DNA of 64,000 nucleotides from Chromobacterium sp. ATCC 53434 (GCF_002848345.1 NZ_CP025429.1:2170001-2234000), one strand, 5' to 3'; shown: positions 19,210 through 27,745, counted from the first letter of the stretch. A program made the numbers and translations. The notes: generated from the letters alone by a model not told the origin.

Positions 19210-20306
19210 AGTTTCCCAATCGCTCTGATAAAAATGGTGCCTTCATCAGGCGGACCACCGTAGATGCCGCGCGTCCGAATCGTGCCGCCGGTCGATGTCG
19301 GCGCCGACGCCAACAAAGCAATAACCTCGCCCTCGACATCCATTACGGACGGCCAGACCCCGTAGACCTCGGCCATTGCGAGAGGAAACACAAACGAGAT
19401 CAGCTCGTCCCGGCGACTAAATTGAACCGAGAACCACTGCTCCACTTGCCCATCAGGGTATTTCCGGTGGCCCCGTGGAGAGACCTGACCGGCGAACAGC
19501 GTTCGCATGCCGGTGACTACAGCAGACAAATCACTCTTGGTTGCACCGTCCGCGATACCGTAGCCAGCAAGCGTTGTTGCCTGAGCCGCAAACCACTCAT
19601 GCAGCAAGCCGTATTTCGCTGATCGGAGCGCCCCGTCGGCGTCGACCGCCAGCACCTCCAGATTGTCGACCTTCAGCATCAACTTCGCCGAGCCGCGCCC
19701 AGGCACAGGGCTTTTCGCAGCAAACAGCCCGGTGTCCCCGTCTTCGTCAAACGCGAAACCGACGGCCGCGCCATCATCGCCTGCCTCGGCCGGATCGCCT
19801 TTATTCGCACGGAAAGCCGCCCCCCAGACCCGGCGTTCAGCGTCGCGCCAGGCGGCATCGGTAATGCCATAGCCATCCAACGTAGAAGGCTTGCCAGACG
19901 TGATCTTGCTCCAGTCCAACGTGGGCACATCGTCACCGGACAGTTGGCGGCCGTTGGTCACACGGCCTTTCACGTCGACAGTCACAATGGGGTAGCTACC
20001 CGGCTTCACGCCGCTGTTGGCCAGCGTCAGCGCTGCGCTGGCGTCGCCACTACCGTCAAACGCTACATTCCAGCTACCGTCGCCGGTCAGGGTGATCTGG
20101 CGTGCTGTCCTCAGCTGCGCGGCGTAAGCTGCCGTCGACGTGCCGCCTGCAAGCTCATCCAGCTGCTTCTTCAGAAAAGCGGTGCGGTTGGCCAGCTGTT
20201 TGCCCTGCAGATTGTCGATGCCGTCCGGCCCGGCCAGTACCGGGTCGGAGGTTTCCAGTTGATAGATGCCCGCCTCCCAGACGGGCTTTTCCTGCAGATT
20301 GGCCAT
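19206..20306 (-). CDS. phage tail fibre protein (P2 gpH-like)
   Basis: A 366-residue tail fibre. The N-terminus (EAGIYQLETSDPVLAGPDGIDNLQGKQLANRTAFLKKQLDEL) is the conserved baseplate-attachment part. The middle has repeated fibre motifs (LDGYGITDAAW and LAGYGIADGATKSDL), and the distal end (KYPDGQVEQWFSVQFSRRDELISFVFPLAMAEV) matches the receptor-binding tip typical of fibres with glycine-rich ends. It overlaps gpI by one base and the assembly gene by four. It is intact, so it could still be expressed if a promoter exists. Confidence 0.88.
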   Translation of the reverse strand: MANLQEKPVWEAGIYQLETSDPVLAGPDGIDNLQGKQLANRTAFLKKQLDELAGGTSTAAYAAQLRTARQITLTGDGSWNVAFDGSGDASAALTLANSGVKPGSYPIVTVDVKGRVTNGRQLSGDDVPTLDWSKITSGKPSTLDGYGITDAAWRDAERRVWGAAFRANKGDPAEAGDDGAAVGFAFDEDGDTGLFAAKSPVPGRGSAKLMLKVDNLEVLAVDADGALRSAKYGLLHEWFAAQATTLAGYGIADGATKSDLSAVVTGMRTLFAGQVSPRGHRKYPDGQVEQWFSVQFSRRDELISFVFPLAMAEVYGVWPSVMDVEGEVIALLASAPTSTGGTIRTRGIYGGPPDEGTIFIRAIGKL

Positions 20307-20881
20307 CAGGCGCTCCCTCGGTTGAATTGCTTGTTACGGCGGATCACGCCGTTGTGGCGGTTGGCCGCGGCCTGGTACTCCAGGCTGGCCAGGTGGCAGC
20401 GTGCCGGCGCGACGGCACGCAGCGCGCTGCGCAGGCTCACGGCCTGATCGTTGGTGATGGGTTGCTGCAGCACCACGCGATACTTCGCCCATGAATCGAC
20501 CTCGCCATGCACGTGCATGCCGTCATGCCGAATGGTGCCGTTGCGAAGCTGGCCGGCCAGCCCTTCGATCAGCGTGGCCTCACCCAGGCCCAGCCGGCGG
20601 ATCACTTCTCGGACGGCCCACGGCGTACCCTTGTAGCGGTGCAGCTCGATGGCACCTTTGATCATGTGCCGCCGCGCGTCGTCGGACTCGGCCAGTTCCC
20701 AGCCATCGCCTGGCAGGCTGAATTGTTCGGCCAGCAGCGGCAGCGCCGAGCTGGTGACGTTGTCCACCAGGTAGACCAGCAGCCCGGACACGTCCACCGC
20801 GCTGATCCTGGCCGCCAATACACCGAGAATGCGGCTGCGGGTATCGCCGGCCAGGGCCGGCGGCAGAGGCAGGTCAGCCAT
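20306..20881 (-). CDS. phage tail protein I (baseplate)
   Basis: A 191-residue protein of the P2 gpI family: SRILGVLAARISAVDVSGLLVYLVDNVTSSALPLLAEQFSLPGDGWELAESDDARRHMIKGAIELHRYKGTPWAVREVIRRLGLGEATLIEG is the recognisable core. The ATG at 20881 lies eight bases inside the end of the J gene. gpI is a minor baseplate component needed for fibre attachment. It sits between gpJ and the fibre exactly as in P2. Confidence 0.9.
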   Translation of the reverse strand: MADLPLPPALAGDTRSRILGVLAARISAVDVSGLLVYLVDNVTSSALPLLAEQFSLPGDGWELAESDDARRHMIKGAIELHRYKGTPWAVREVIRRLGLGEATLIEGLAGQLRNGTIRHDGMHVHGEVDSWAKYRVVLQQPITNDQAVSLRSALRAVAPARCHLASLEYQAAANRHNGVIRRNKQFNRGSA

Positions 20882-21980
20882 TCGTCGCCTCCGTCGGCAC
20901 GAGCTTGATTCCAATGCAGCGCGCCCATTCGTTCTCAGCCAGCTGCAGCCGTGGCGGATTGACCAGCGTGACCTCGTAGACGCCCGTCACCTGCAGTGCG
21001 GCGATGATTTGGCTGGGCACGATGTCCCGTCCCAGCGCGGCAGCATGTTCCGCTGCGTAGGCGGCGGCCTGCTGGTTGGCGGTGGTACACACCTGCGGGG
21101 CATCAGCCTGAGTAAATAGCTTCAGCTGTGCCTCGATCACATAGTCCACGGCGGCCGGCGCCAGGGCTTCGACACGGTCGGTCAGCGGCCGGACCTTCTC
21201 GGCCGAACACGTGGCCTGTACCAGGGCGAGCATGTTGGCATCCGGCAGTCCGGTCTTCAGCAGCGGGTAGAGCTGAACTACGCCAGGCGTAGGCGACAGC
21301 ACGGCGACGTCGACAATGTTTTGGTGCGCTCGCAGCGCGTGGAAACGGTAGGCCGCCACGCTGCCTGCATTGGAGAACGATTCCGGTGCCAGCGTGATGC
21401 GTTCGCGCAACCTCTCGTCGTCCTCCTCGTCCACACCACCGGCCGTGGCTCCCGTGTTGGTCACCACCACGTCCATGTCGCCCAGATCGTCCATCAGATT
21501 GACGATCTGGCCGGTCTGCCAGCCGTTGCCGGTGATACCGGCGTCCTGGCAGGTTGCTGCAGCATCCAGCGATATGCTGCCGACCGGCAGCGTCACGGCC
21601 TCGTCGGTGGCGAACGCCACCACACCGTCGCCACTTTCGACGCGCGTACCTGCCGGGATCAACAGCGGGCTGGCCAGCGGCGCGTCTAGGCTGAAGCGGA
21701 GTACGGCGCGGGCCGGTTGGGCCGGCAAGCGGGTAACACCTACCAGCTGGCCCAGGTAGTCCAGCATCGGCGCGCGGGCAAATGCCACCAGGTTCTGCTT
21801 GGCGGCCTCCTGGATGCCGACGCGGACCAGCGTTTCGCGGTAGGCGATCAGGTCGATCAACAGCCGTTCCACCTGAGCCGGATACAGGGTTTTGCCGCTC
21901 ATCTGCTCGTATTGGGCGATGATTTCGGCCGTAATGGCATCCGGGTCGCGGGCGATGAATTCCGGTGCAGGTAGGGTCAC
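20874..21980 (-). CDS. baseplate wedge protein J
   Basis: A 368-residue P2 gpJ-family protein. It begins at a GTG (21980) with TLPAPEFIARDPDAITAEIIAQYEQMSGKTLYPAQVERLLIDLIAYRETL, followed by the central beta-rich domain and GGVDEEDDERLRERITLAPESFSNAGSVAAYRFHAL, which is the family hallmark. It overlaps the gpW stop by four bases (GTGA), which sets the start. gpJ forms the wedge of the contractile-tail baseplate. Confidence 0.92.
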   Translation of the reverse strand: MTLPAPEFIARDPDAITAEIIAQYEQMSGKTLYPAQVERLLIDLIAYRETLVRVGIQEAAKQNLVAFARAPMLDYLGQLVGVTRLPAQPARAVLRFSLDAPLASPLLIPAGTRVESGDGVVAFATDEAVTLPVGSISLDAAATCQDAGITGNGWQTGQIVNLMDDLGDMDVVVTNTGATAGGVDEEDDERLRERITLAPESFSNAGSVAAYRFHALRAHQNIVDVAVLSPTPGVVQLYPLLKTGLPDANMLALVQATCSAEKVRPLTDRVEALAPAAVDYVIEAQLKLFTQADAPQVCTTANQQAAAYAAEHAAALGRDIVPSQIIAALQVTGVYEVTLVNPPRLQLAENEWARCIGIKLVPTEATNG

Positions 21981-22318
21981 AGCGTCACCTCCGTTTCGCG
22001 TACGCCGGCAGCAATGCGCCAAGTCACGCGCAGAGTGATGCGGGCGCCGTCGATCAGCGGCGCCACCTTTACCAACTGGCAGCGCGGCTCCCATGCCCGG
22101 ATCGCCTCCACGGCTTCGCGCACCACGTGCGGTACGGCCAGGGTGACGGGATAGTCGAGGTAGAGATGGATGTCGGAGCCAAAGTCCGGCCGATGCGGAT
22201 CGCTGCCCTTGGGGGTGGTCAGGATGATGCGGATGCACTGGCTGATATCCGCCTCGGCCTCGACCAGGTCAGGGCGGTTCAGCGCGGGTTGCCAGTGAAT
22301 GGAGTCAGATAGCTTCAT
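21977..22318 (-). CDS. baseplate protein W (gp25-like lysozyme-fold)
   Basis: A 113-residue gpW/gp25-family baseplate protein (IHWQPALNRPDLVEAEADISQCIRIILTTPKGSDPHRPDFGSDIHLYLDYP is the conserved core). It is complete, but the IS630 element starts only seven bases before its ATG, so its native ribosome-binding site and the gpV gene expected upstream are gone. Expression would need a promoter reading out of the IS. The protein normally joins gpJ in the baseplate wedge. Confidence 0.9.
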   Translation of the reverse strand: MKLSDSIHWQPALNRPDLVEAEADISQCIRIILTTPKGSDPHRPDFGSDIHLYLDYPVTLAVPHVVREAVEAIRAWEPRCQLVKVAPLIDGARITLRVTWRIAAGVRETEVTL

Positions 22319-22325
22319 GCCACTA

Positions 22326-23447
22326 TTAATCCGGCAGTAATAATCCGTACAGATTGTATACTTCCGGCATGGAAAAAATCGATGTGCGCAAGCTTGAACT
22401 GGCCGCCCGTGAGCAGCTGAGGCGTACCGCTATCCGGATGTACAAGCGAGGCCGGTCTCAAGCCAGTATTGCCGAAGAACTCGGGCTGCGCCGCCCCACC
22501 ATTTCCGCCTGGGTGGTGCGTGAGGCAGCACTAGGTGCGCAGGGATTCAAAGAACAGAAGCGCGGTCGCGCCGAAGGCACCGGCCGTCGGCTGACCGAGG
22601 CGCAGGAAGCCCGGATCAAGCAGGACATCGTGGATCGCACGCCAGACCAGATGAAGCTGAGGTTTGCCCTGTGGAGTGCTCAGGCGGTCAAGGCTGTAAT
22701 CAAGCAGATGTTTCTGATCGATCTGCCGATCCGTACTGTCCGTCTGTACTTGGCCCGCTGGGGCTTTACGCCGCAGCGCCCGCTCAAACGCGCTTATGAG
22801 CAGCGACCGGCAGCAGTCGAGAAATGGCTCAAGGAGGAATACCCGGCTATCGTCGCGCGTGCCAAAGCGGAAATGGCTGAAATCAGCTGGGGCGACGAAT
22901 CGGCGGTGTCGAGTGTTGAGCACTTTCCGCGTGGCTACGCCCCAAAAGGCCAAACCCCAGTTCTGGTGTTATCCCAATCGAAAAGAGCGCGCATCAACTT
23001 GATTTCGGCCATTACCAACCAAGGCAAGATGCGCTTCATGCTGTACCGGGAGACCTTGACGGCCCGGGTGCTGATCAAGTTTCTGATGCGGCTGATCCGT
23101 GATGCTGGCGGCAAGAAGGTGTTCTTGATCCTCGACAACTTGCGCGTGCATCACAGCAAGCTGGTGCAAGCATGGTTGGAGGAGGAAGAGAACAAGAAGG
23201 CGATTGAGTTGTTCTTCCTGCCCAGCTACTCACCGGAACTGAACCCGGATGAATACTTGAACGGCGACCTGAAGGCCAGAATGAGCGCAGGTGAGCCGGT
23301 TCGATCAGACGGTCAACTTCAAGGGAAAGTGCTGTCCCATTTACGCTCATTGCAGAAGCAGCCGGCCAGAATCCGGTCGTACTTCCGGCATGAAAAAATC
23401 CGCTACGCGGCATGAGCTTTCTGTACGGTATTTGACTGCCGGATTAA
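22326..23447 (+). mobile_element. IS630-family insertion sequence, copy 1
   Basis: A 1122-bp element bounded by inverted repeats (TTAATCCGGCAGT... at the left, its near-complement ...CTGCCGGATTAA at the right) and flanked by TA on both sides, the target duplication expected of IS630. It contains one transposase gene. It lies directly upstream of gpW and separates the tail module from the aerolysin-like gene. Copy 2 at 41662-42783 has the same length and appears identical in the coding part; the right inverted repeat differs by one base. Confidence 0.95.
22369..23415 (+). CDS. IS630-family transposase
   Basis: A 348-residue full-length transposase. The N-terminal half has two helix-turn-helix domains (RSQASIAEELGLRRPTISAWV and the winged HTH around QAVKAVIKQMFL). 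The DDE catalytic triad is complete at Asp176 (ISWGDES), Asp256 (FLILDNLRVHHS) and Glu295 (SPELNPDEYLNGDLK). Such enzymes cut and paste at TA dinucleotides. The start is the ATG at 22369 rather than the upstream GTG or ATG inside the inverted repeat. No frameshift is needed, unlike many IS630 members, so it is likely active. Confidence 0.95.
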   Translation: MEKIDVRKLELAAREQLRRTAIRMYKRGRSQASIAEELGLRRPTISAWVVREAALGAQGFKEQKRGRAEGTGRRLTEAQEARIKQDIVDRTPDQMKLRFALWSAQAVKAVIKQMFLIDLPIRTVRLYLARWGFTPQRPLKRAYEQRPAAVEKWLKEEYPAIVARAKAEMAEISWGDESAVSSVEHFPRGYAPKGQTPVLVLSQSKRARINLISAITNQGKMRFMLYRETLTARVLIKFLMRLIRDAGGKKVFLILDNLRVHHSKLVQAWLEEEENKKAIELFFLPSYSPELNPDEYLNGDLKARMSAGEPVRSDGQLQGKVLSHLRSLQKQPARIRSYFRHEKIRYAA

Positions 23448-23491
23448 TAGCGTCACTGGCGTCTAGATCAGACCCGGCATGCAAAATCCCC

Positions 23492-24775
23492 CTACTTGAA
23501 CGGAGATGCGGAGGATGGTTGGGCTTCCGGCTTGCTCAACGTGAAGCGCAATTTCTGCACCTTGGCTGCCACATCACTCATATCGCTTAGCAAGCGGTAG
23601 TGAATCCCGCGGGACGCAGAAAGGCCGTTATTTGGCAAAGACTCTGCCGGTCCTGCGGTAACGACGTAGCCGGTGGAAGCCGCCACGGTGAACACTCCAT
23701 CGAAGCGCTGTTTGAATTTTCGCTTGGTGATCATGCCTATTTGGTTTTCGACCATATTGCGGTTGTGCTGGCTGATCAACCATGGCCAGTCCCACTTCGA
23801 GTTTGCCGGCCTAAGGTATTGCGATAGCAAGTCCCGTGTAGCGTTCAGACCGTCGTAGCCGCCGAACTTGCCGAGATAAAACGGGCGGTCCGTCGGATGG
23901 CCATTGAGGGCATTGCCGCCATAGCGGAGGAAGTTGTACAGTTCAGCATCGTAAGTTATGTAGATCATTGAGGTATAAGGGGTATCTGCCCTTTGCTCAT
24001 ATAGCGTCAGCGTGATCTCACGCTTGGACCGGGCTGGTAGTTGAACCTGGTACTCGGCGCTCTGGGATACGGTTTCTTTATGGTCGCTTGCAGTTATCCA
24101 GTCTGCATCGGCATTGATTTTCACCGCCACCGAACTCCCCTCGCTATCGCCCAATGGCAGGCTGGCGTTCCATGGCCTGGCCACGGTGACGGGACCATTG
24201 ACGGTTATATTGTCCACCTTGCTCCAAGCGACTGCAGACTCATAATTCAGATTGGCCACGGTGGAATCATCGATGTCGCCGTGGTTTTCCAGCAGAACCT
24301 TGATGGTCTTGATCGGCTGCTTGTCATGCCGCCGTGACGCCATCAGGACCAGATCATCGGGTGTTGTCTCCCACTGGATGTTGAGAAACGCCATGCGAAA
24401 ACGCTTGTCTGCCCAATAGCCGCCTGGGCCGTTGGGGTCGTATTTGCTGTTAAACATATAACGGCGCCTGCTATCCGAGATCGATAAATCATCCAGACGG
24501 GTGTCTATTCTCCGATACTCCATTTCGGAACCCACCTCTTCGTTTTGATTGGTATTGCCGCCTACCCAGCCGTAGCCCAGCATATCCGCCAGCTCCGTCC
24601 AATGTTTAAAAAATTTCTCGTTAGTGATGATTTTTCGAATGGTTGATTCATTGTCCAATGAAGGCTCATCGAATATCAGGTCGGGATAGGCGGGGACGGT
24701 ATCATCCCCCCAGGCATGGGTTTGGATTGTGGAAAACAATACGATCGCCGAGGCGATAAATTTTACGCGATTCAT
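23492..24775 (-). CDS. aerolysin-family beta-pore-forming toxin
   Basis: A 427-residue exported protein. A signal peptide (MNRVKFIASAIVLFSTIQTHA) probably ends after residue 21. The mature part follows aerolysin: LGYGWVGGN after the N-terminal region, AVAWSKVDNITVNG before the stem, QLPARSKREITLTLYEQRA after it, then YDAELYNFLRYGGNALNGHPTDRP and WDWPWLISQHNRNMVENQIGMI in lobes 3-4. The aerolysin N-terminal lectin-like lobe 1 (about 80 residues) is missing, as in Clostridium septicum alpha-toxin. There is no cysteine at all, whereas aerolysin has two disulfides. The region that should hold the activation loop (about residues 375-395, AESLPNNGLSASRG) has only one arginine and no furin-like cluster. 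It is expected to bind a membrane receptor and form a heptameric channel. It is bordered by IS630 and phage tail genes. Confidence 0.87.
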   Translation of the reverse strand: MNRVKFIASAIVLFSTIQTHAWGDDTVPAYPDLIFDEPSLDNESTIRKIITNEKFFKHWTELADMLGYGWVGGNTNQNEEVGSEMEYRRIDTRLDDLSISDSRRRYMFNSKYDPNGPGGYWADKRFRMAFLNIQWETTPDDLVLMASRRHDKQPIKTIKVLLENHGDIDDSTVANLNYESAVAWSKVDNITVNGPVTVARPWNASLPLGDSEGSSVAVKINADADWITASDHKETVSQSAEYQVQLPARSKREITLTLYEQRADTPYTSMIYITYDAELYNFLRYGGNALNGHPTDRPFYLGKFGGYDGLNATRDLLSQYLRPANSKWDWPWLISQHNRNMVENQIGMITKRKFKQRFDGVFTVAASTGYVVTAGPAESLPNNGLSASRGIHYRLLSDMSDVAAKVQKLRFTLSKPEAQPSSASPFK

Positions 24776-25237
24776 ACTGTATACCTTTTGGATTAGGAAT
24801 TAAATTAATGATGTTAATTCATTGATTGACAATATTCGCAGTCGGCAATTAAAACCAAGAAATGGCAATGCCATATATTTCATGCTAGAACCGTGCCTAG
24901 TCATAGGCAATTAGTATTGACTCATTTCTTGTGAATGAATTGTAAATGGCTAGGATATTCAACATGAAACTCGAGATCGAAAATGTGCACAGTTGAATTT
25001 ATGGAATGCTGGGCCATTAAAATGGTGCGCTAATATCAAGTAAGGAAGGGGTTTGCCTTGCAGGATGTTGAAGGGTGAGGATGAGTGGAAGAGTAAGTTC
25101 TAAAGAAAGAGCTTTAAATAAATTAAAGCCGTCCGGTCTAGCTCGCAAGCGCAGAGCATCAGAGGCACGGCTGCAGAAATGTCGAGATCACCAGGGGCTT
25201 CCAGGCAACGGTTTGCGCGAATCTGCCGGGCATTTCC
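24776..25237. other. AT-rich non-coding region upstream of the aerolysin-like gene
   Basis: About 460 bp of clearly lower GC than the flanks. It includes the presumed promoter of the toxin gene on the minus strand. An inverted repeat lies at 24797-24820 (GAATTAA ... TTAATTC), about 25 bp upstream of the toxin start, close enough to be an operator. A 69-codon plus-strand frame at 25075 has basic, low-complexity sequence and no convincing start site, so I do not call it a gene. Confidence 0.6.
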
Positions 25238-25264
25238 AAAAAAAAGCCCGGCGCAAGGCCGGGT
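25238..25264 (-). terminator. intrinsic terminator (minus strand), first of two alike
   Basis: Stem AGCCCGGC/GGCCGGGT with a GCAA loop, followed on the minus strand by eight T residues. No convincing gene ends here, so it probably ends a small RNA or a lost gene. Confidence 0.75.
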
Positions 25265-25387
25265 CAAGGGTATTGCCTAGATAACGACATGCAAGTACAC
25301 GCCAACAATGTCCCAAAACCCGTCAGCACAAAGCGCGCCACGCAACCGCGCTCGAAGCGCAATGCAGAGGACGGTGCGGCGCCAAGG

Positions 25388-25413
25388 AAAAAAGACCCGG
25401 CGCAAGCCGGGCC
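25388..25413 (-). terminator. intrinsic terminator (minus strand), second of two alike
   Basis: Stem GACCCGGC/GCCGGGCC with the same GCAA loop and a run of six T residues on the minus strand. It is 150 bp upstream of its look-alike, giving two similarly terminated units in tandem. Confidence 0.75.
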
Positions 25414-25830
25414 AACATCCTTGGAGAAGACTGTGACGAGCAAGGCACGCCACACACGCAGCATGGACTCAGTTGTCGCCGGCAGCCGCGGGAAAATCGA
25501 ATATTCGGAATATTCCGAGGAATGGCTCGTCCTGCCCAGGAGAATGGACTGGGAATGTGAGAAATGTTGATCATGATGCAGCGCTCGCCCGCGAGGCGAG
25601 CGCATTTCAGGGAAAAACAGACTATTCCGAACCAAGCGCGGCGCGAAACGGCCGCCTTGGCTAGGGAGGGGGCTGCGTCAGCCAGGTCGGAGTGAAGACC
25701 ATATTCGATCTTTCAGTCCACGTCGCGCATGCATTTGTCGGCGCCATCAGGCAGAGTGTTTTTGTCATCGACATCGGCAAAGGACCGCTCGAGGATGCAC
25801 TCATCCGAAATGGAACTGTCCGTATTAATA

Positions 25831-25942
25831 GCCGCTAACAAAACCTCGCAGAGTCCCAGAGCCAAGGCGCGCCGACGCAGGCAGTGCAGAGAGTACGATA
25901 AGGAGGCGCAACGCAGGATCAGGGGTTTTGTTAGCGGGTCTA
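25831..25942 (-). repeat. 112-bp MITE-like repeat, copy A
   Basis: Bounded by near-inverted ends (GCCGCTAACAAAACCTC on one side, GGGGTTTTGTTAGCGGGTC on the other) and flanked by TA on both sides. The inside has GGCGCGCCGACGCAGGCAG and no open frame. The other copies at 27053-27164 and 41555-42790 are in the opposite orientation and have the same length when the IS in copy C is removed. It probably moves by the transposase of an element not present here. Confidence 0.88.
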
Positions 25943-26624
25943 GAGGATTGAGCCGAAAGACCTGTGGTGTGTCGTATGGCAAGCTGCGCAAATGGCATTG
26001 GGTATCGAGCCGCTTGCTCGATACATCGACCATAACCGCAAGACCTTCAACCGTCGTCACCGCGGCGGGAAGCCAGGCGGCGATGGCGCGATTTTATTCA
26101 TCGGCACCAAAACGGACTGTAAGCTATTTGCCGAAATCATCGAGGAAGCCCTGCATCATCACCACCAGCCAATGCGCCGCTCAAGGACGCTGGCAAGCTG
26201 GCCGATGATCAGACCGATTGCTGATTCTGCGTCGCCTTGGCGGGCCCGGTCTGGAGACGCCTCGGGGAGGTTCGCCAGTGGCTTGAAACCGGCCCCGCTA
26301 CTGCTGGCTTCTGGTCGAGACGCTATTGATTGCTCGCTTGGTCCGCTGATCCGCGGTCGGCCTAGCCTCCGCGGCGCGGGCTGGGAGATGCGGACGGTGG
26401 TCGCCGAGTGCGACACCGCTCAGAATGCCGCTGTTCGGCTTGTTCGCGAAAATTGAGCGGATCTGGTTGCGTGAAGGTCTTGATCGCTGCGCGCGCAAAG
26501 GGATGTTTACCAGCTTGCCCGAAAGACTTGAGCGAGTAAACTTATTGCCCACTTTCGCACCAATCCTTGCAGCCACCTTGCTTGGCATGGCTATCCAGTG
26601 GCGCCATAAATGACAGGTCTGGGC
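25943..26624. other. no recognisable gene; possible gene remnants
   Basis: About 680 bp. A plus-strand frame from 25992 to 26456 reads sensibly for the first 55 codons (LARYIDHNRKTFNRRHRGGKPG... GAILFIGTKTDCKLFAEIIEEAL) and then becomes Arg/Pro-rich and shadow-like. I cannot place it in a family. It may be the start of a decayed gene. Nothing else is supported. Confidence 0.35.
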
Positions 26625-26652
26625 AAAAAAAAAGCCCGCTAGGGGCTTTTTT
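26625..26652 (-). terminator. terminator of the cold-shock gene
   Basis: Stem AAAAGCCC/GGGGCTTTT with a short loop and T-runs on both strands, 17 bp after the csp stop. Works for the minus strand and perhaps both. Confidence 0.8.
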
Positions 26653-26668
26653 GATGACAGCAATAATT

Positions 26669-26872
26669 TTACAGCGGCTGAATGCCGGATGCTGCCGGAC
26701 CTTTTTGGCCCATGGCTCGGGTGTAGCTTACTTTTTGACCTTCATGCAGCGATTTGAAGCCATCGGCACGAATTTCAGAAAAATGAGCGAACAGGTCATC
26801 GCCGCCATTATCCGGGGTGATGAAGCCAAAACCTTTTGCGTCGTTGAAAAACTTAACGGTACCCGTTTCCAT
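26669..26872 (-). CDS. cold-shock domain protein (CspA family)
   Basis: A 67-residue single cold-shock domain. Both RNA-binding motifs are intact (RNP1 KGFGFI, RNP2 DLFAHF) and the ends fit the family ([14 protein letters not shown]..., SGIQPL). It is an RNA chaperone or translational regulator. The position [18 protein letters not shown] is a little unlike the common KVSFEVTQGPKGKQASNI, so it is a paralogue rather than the main CspA. The start is the ATG at 26872; the longer frame upstream crosses intergenic DNA and the MITE. Confidence 0.92.
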   Translation of the reverse strand: METGTVKFFNDAKGFGFITPDNGGDDLFAHFSEIRADGFKSLHEGQKVSYTRAMGQKGPAASGIQPL

Positions 26873-27052
26873 AATGCACTCCTTGTGTCGGTTAACGGCA
26901 ATAAAATTGCCAAGGGCATGATAATCAAGGAATAGATAAGGAAACAATGAAGACCAACTGGGTGGGCAACGCGGTGTCGATAGATATGATGCTTGAATAT
27001 CCTGCTTTATCAATTTTGCACAGGTTGCCTTCCAACTGTCAACAATATTTTT
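26873..27052. other. leader of the cold-shock gene
   Basis: The 180 bp between the cold-shock start and the MITE probably hold its promoter and a long 5' leader, which is common for csp genes. No distinctive box is claimed. Confidence 0.4.
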
Positions 27053-27164
27053 TAGACCCGCTAACAAAATCCCTGATCCGGCGTTGTGCCTCCTTGGCGT
27101 GCGGCTGGTACTGCCCGCGTCGGCGCGCCTTGGCTCAGCTTCTCCGCGAGGCTTTGTTGGCGGC
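27053..27164 (+). repeat. 112-bp MITE-like repeat, copy B
   Basis: Starts TAGACCCGCTAACAAAATCC and ends GAGGCTTTGTTGGCGGC. It is more diverged than copies A and C (several substitutions in the ends and middle) but keeps the length and the GTCGGCGCGCCTTGG core. It lies between the cold-shock gene and the 112-codon gene. Confidence 0.85.
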
Positions 27165-27245
27165 TCCAAGCCATGCTCCGGGGAATGGCTTATCAGCCGC
27201 CCTCTGACGGATCGCGATTTCATTCCGGCCAGTCCGATAGGCCCG

Positions 27246-27584
27246 CTATCTGTTTGGAATGCCATCAAGATTTCCAGCGACATAGGCAAGCGATCGCTGT
27301 AGCGCCATGTCCAGGAACGGAATGTCGTGGAGACGCTCGTCGCCGGCGGCGCCCTGCGCGCGTGCGCGCTCAAGGGCAAGATCCAAATCCTGGATCACAG
27401 CCAGCCTCGCCTCTACGCCCTGCGCGAAGCCGCTTTCGTTGGGAAAGAGATCGGAGACGATGAAGGCCTCGCGGAACTGCGCCGTCAGCTGCTGGGCTTC
27501 CTGCAGCGTGGGCTGGCCACGCCGGATCGCTCGAAGGGCGATGTTCAGTTCGTCGGCGAGGACGTCAAGGGTATAGGGTTTCAT
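27246..27584 (-). CDS. small soluble protein of unknown function
   Basis: A 112-residue protein ([41 protein letters not shown]...). It looks helical, slightly acidic and without signal or membrane segment. The ATG at 27584 is preferred because a perfect 22-bp palindrome ends only 12 bp upstream and the longer frame would cross it. No family is recognised. It lies within the accessory DNA next to the tmRNA gene and may belong to the same phage or island. Confidence 0.6.
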   Translation of the reverse strand: MKPYTLDVLADELNIALRAIRRGQPTLQEAQQLTAQFREAFIVSDLFPNESGFAQGVEARLAVIQDLDLALERARAQGAAGDERLHDIPFLDMALQRSLAYVAGNLDGIPNR

Positions 27585-27595
27585 GCCGGTCCGTA

Positions 27596-27617
27596 TTTGA
27601 ATTTGTACAAATTCAAA
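27596..27617. promoter_or_regulatory. perfect 22-bp palindrome, likely operator
   Basis: Half-site TTTGAATTTGT followed by its exact complement, ending 12 bp upstream of the ATG at 27584. The position fits an operator overlapping the start region of the small gene, or a start-site hairpin. No regulator gene with an obvious match is next to it. Confidence 0.6.
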
Positions 27618-27712
27618 ATACAGCGAGGGCGCCCCGACGGCAATAAGGATCCGACGAACGGTTGCGCAGGAAAATGTTGACCAAAAAGCGGACCAAACCA
27701 CCTCAAGAGCCC

Positions 27713-27745
27713 AAAAAAAAGCCCTGCATAAGCAGGGCTGTTTTT
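27713..27745 (-). terminator. tmRNA terminator
   Basis: Stem AGCCCTGC/GCAGGGCT with an ATAA loop and eight T residues on the minus strand, about 30 bp beyond the tmRNA 3' end. Confidence 0.9.

Noticed and set aside
25075..25284. 69-codon basic plus-strand frame
   Set aside because: Low complexity, overlaps a terminator hairpin, no homologous features.
25264..25635. Frames on both strands around the tandem terminators
   Set aside because: Codon use and composition look random, with no start signal; they overlap the hairpins.
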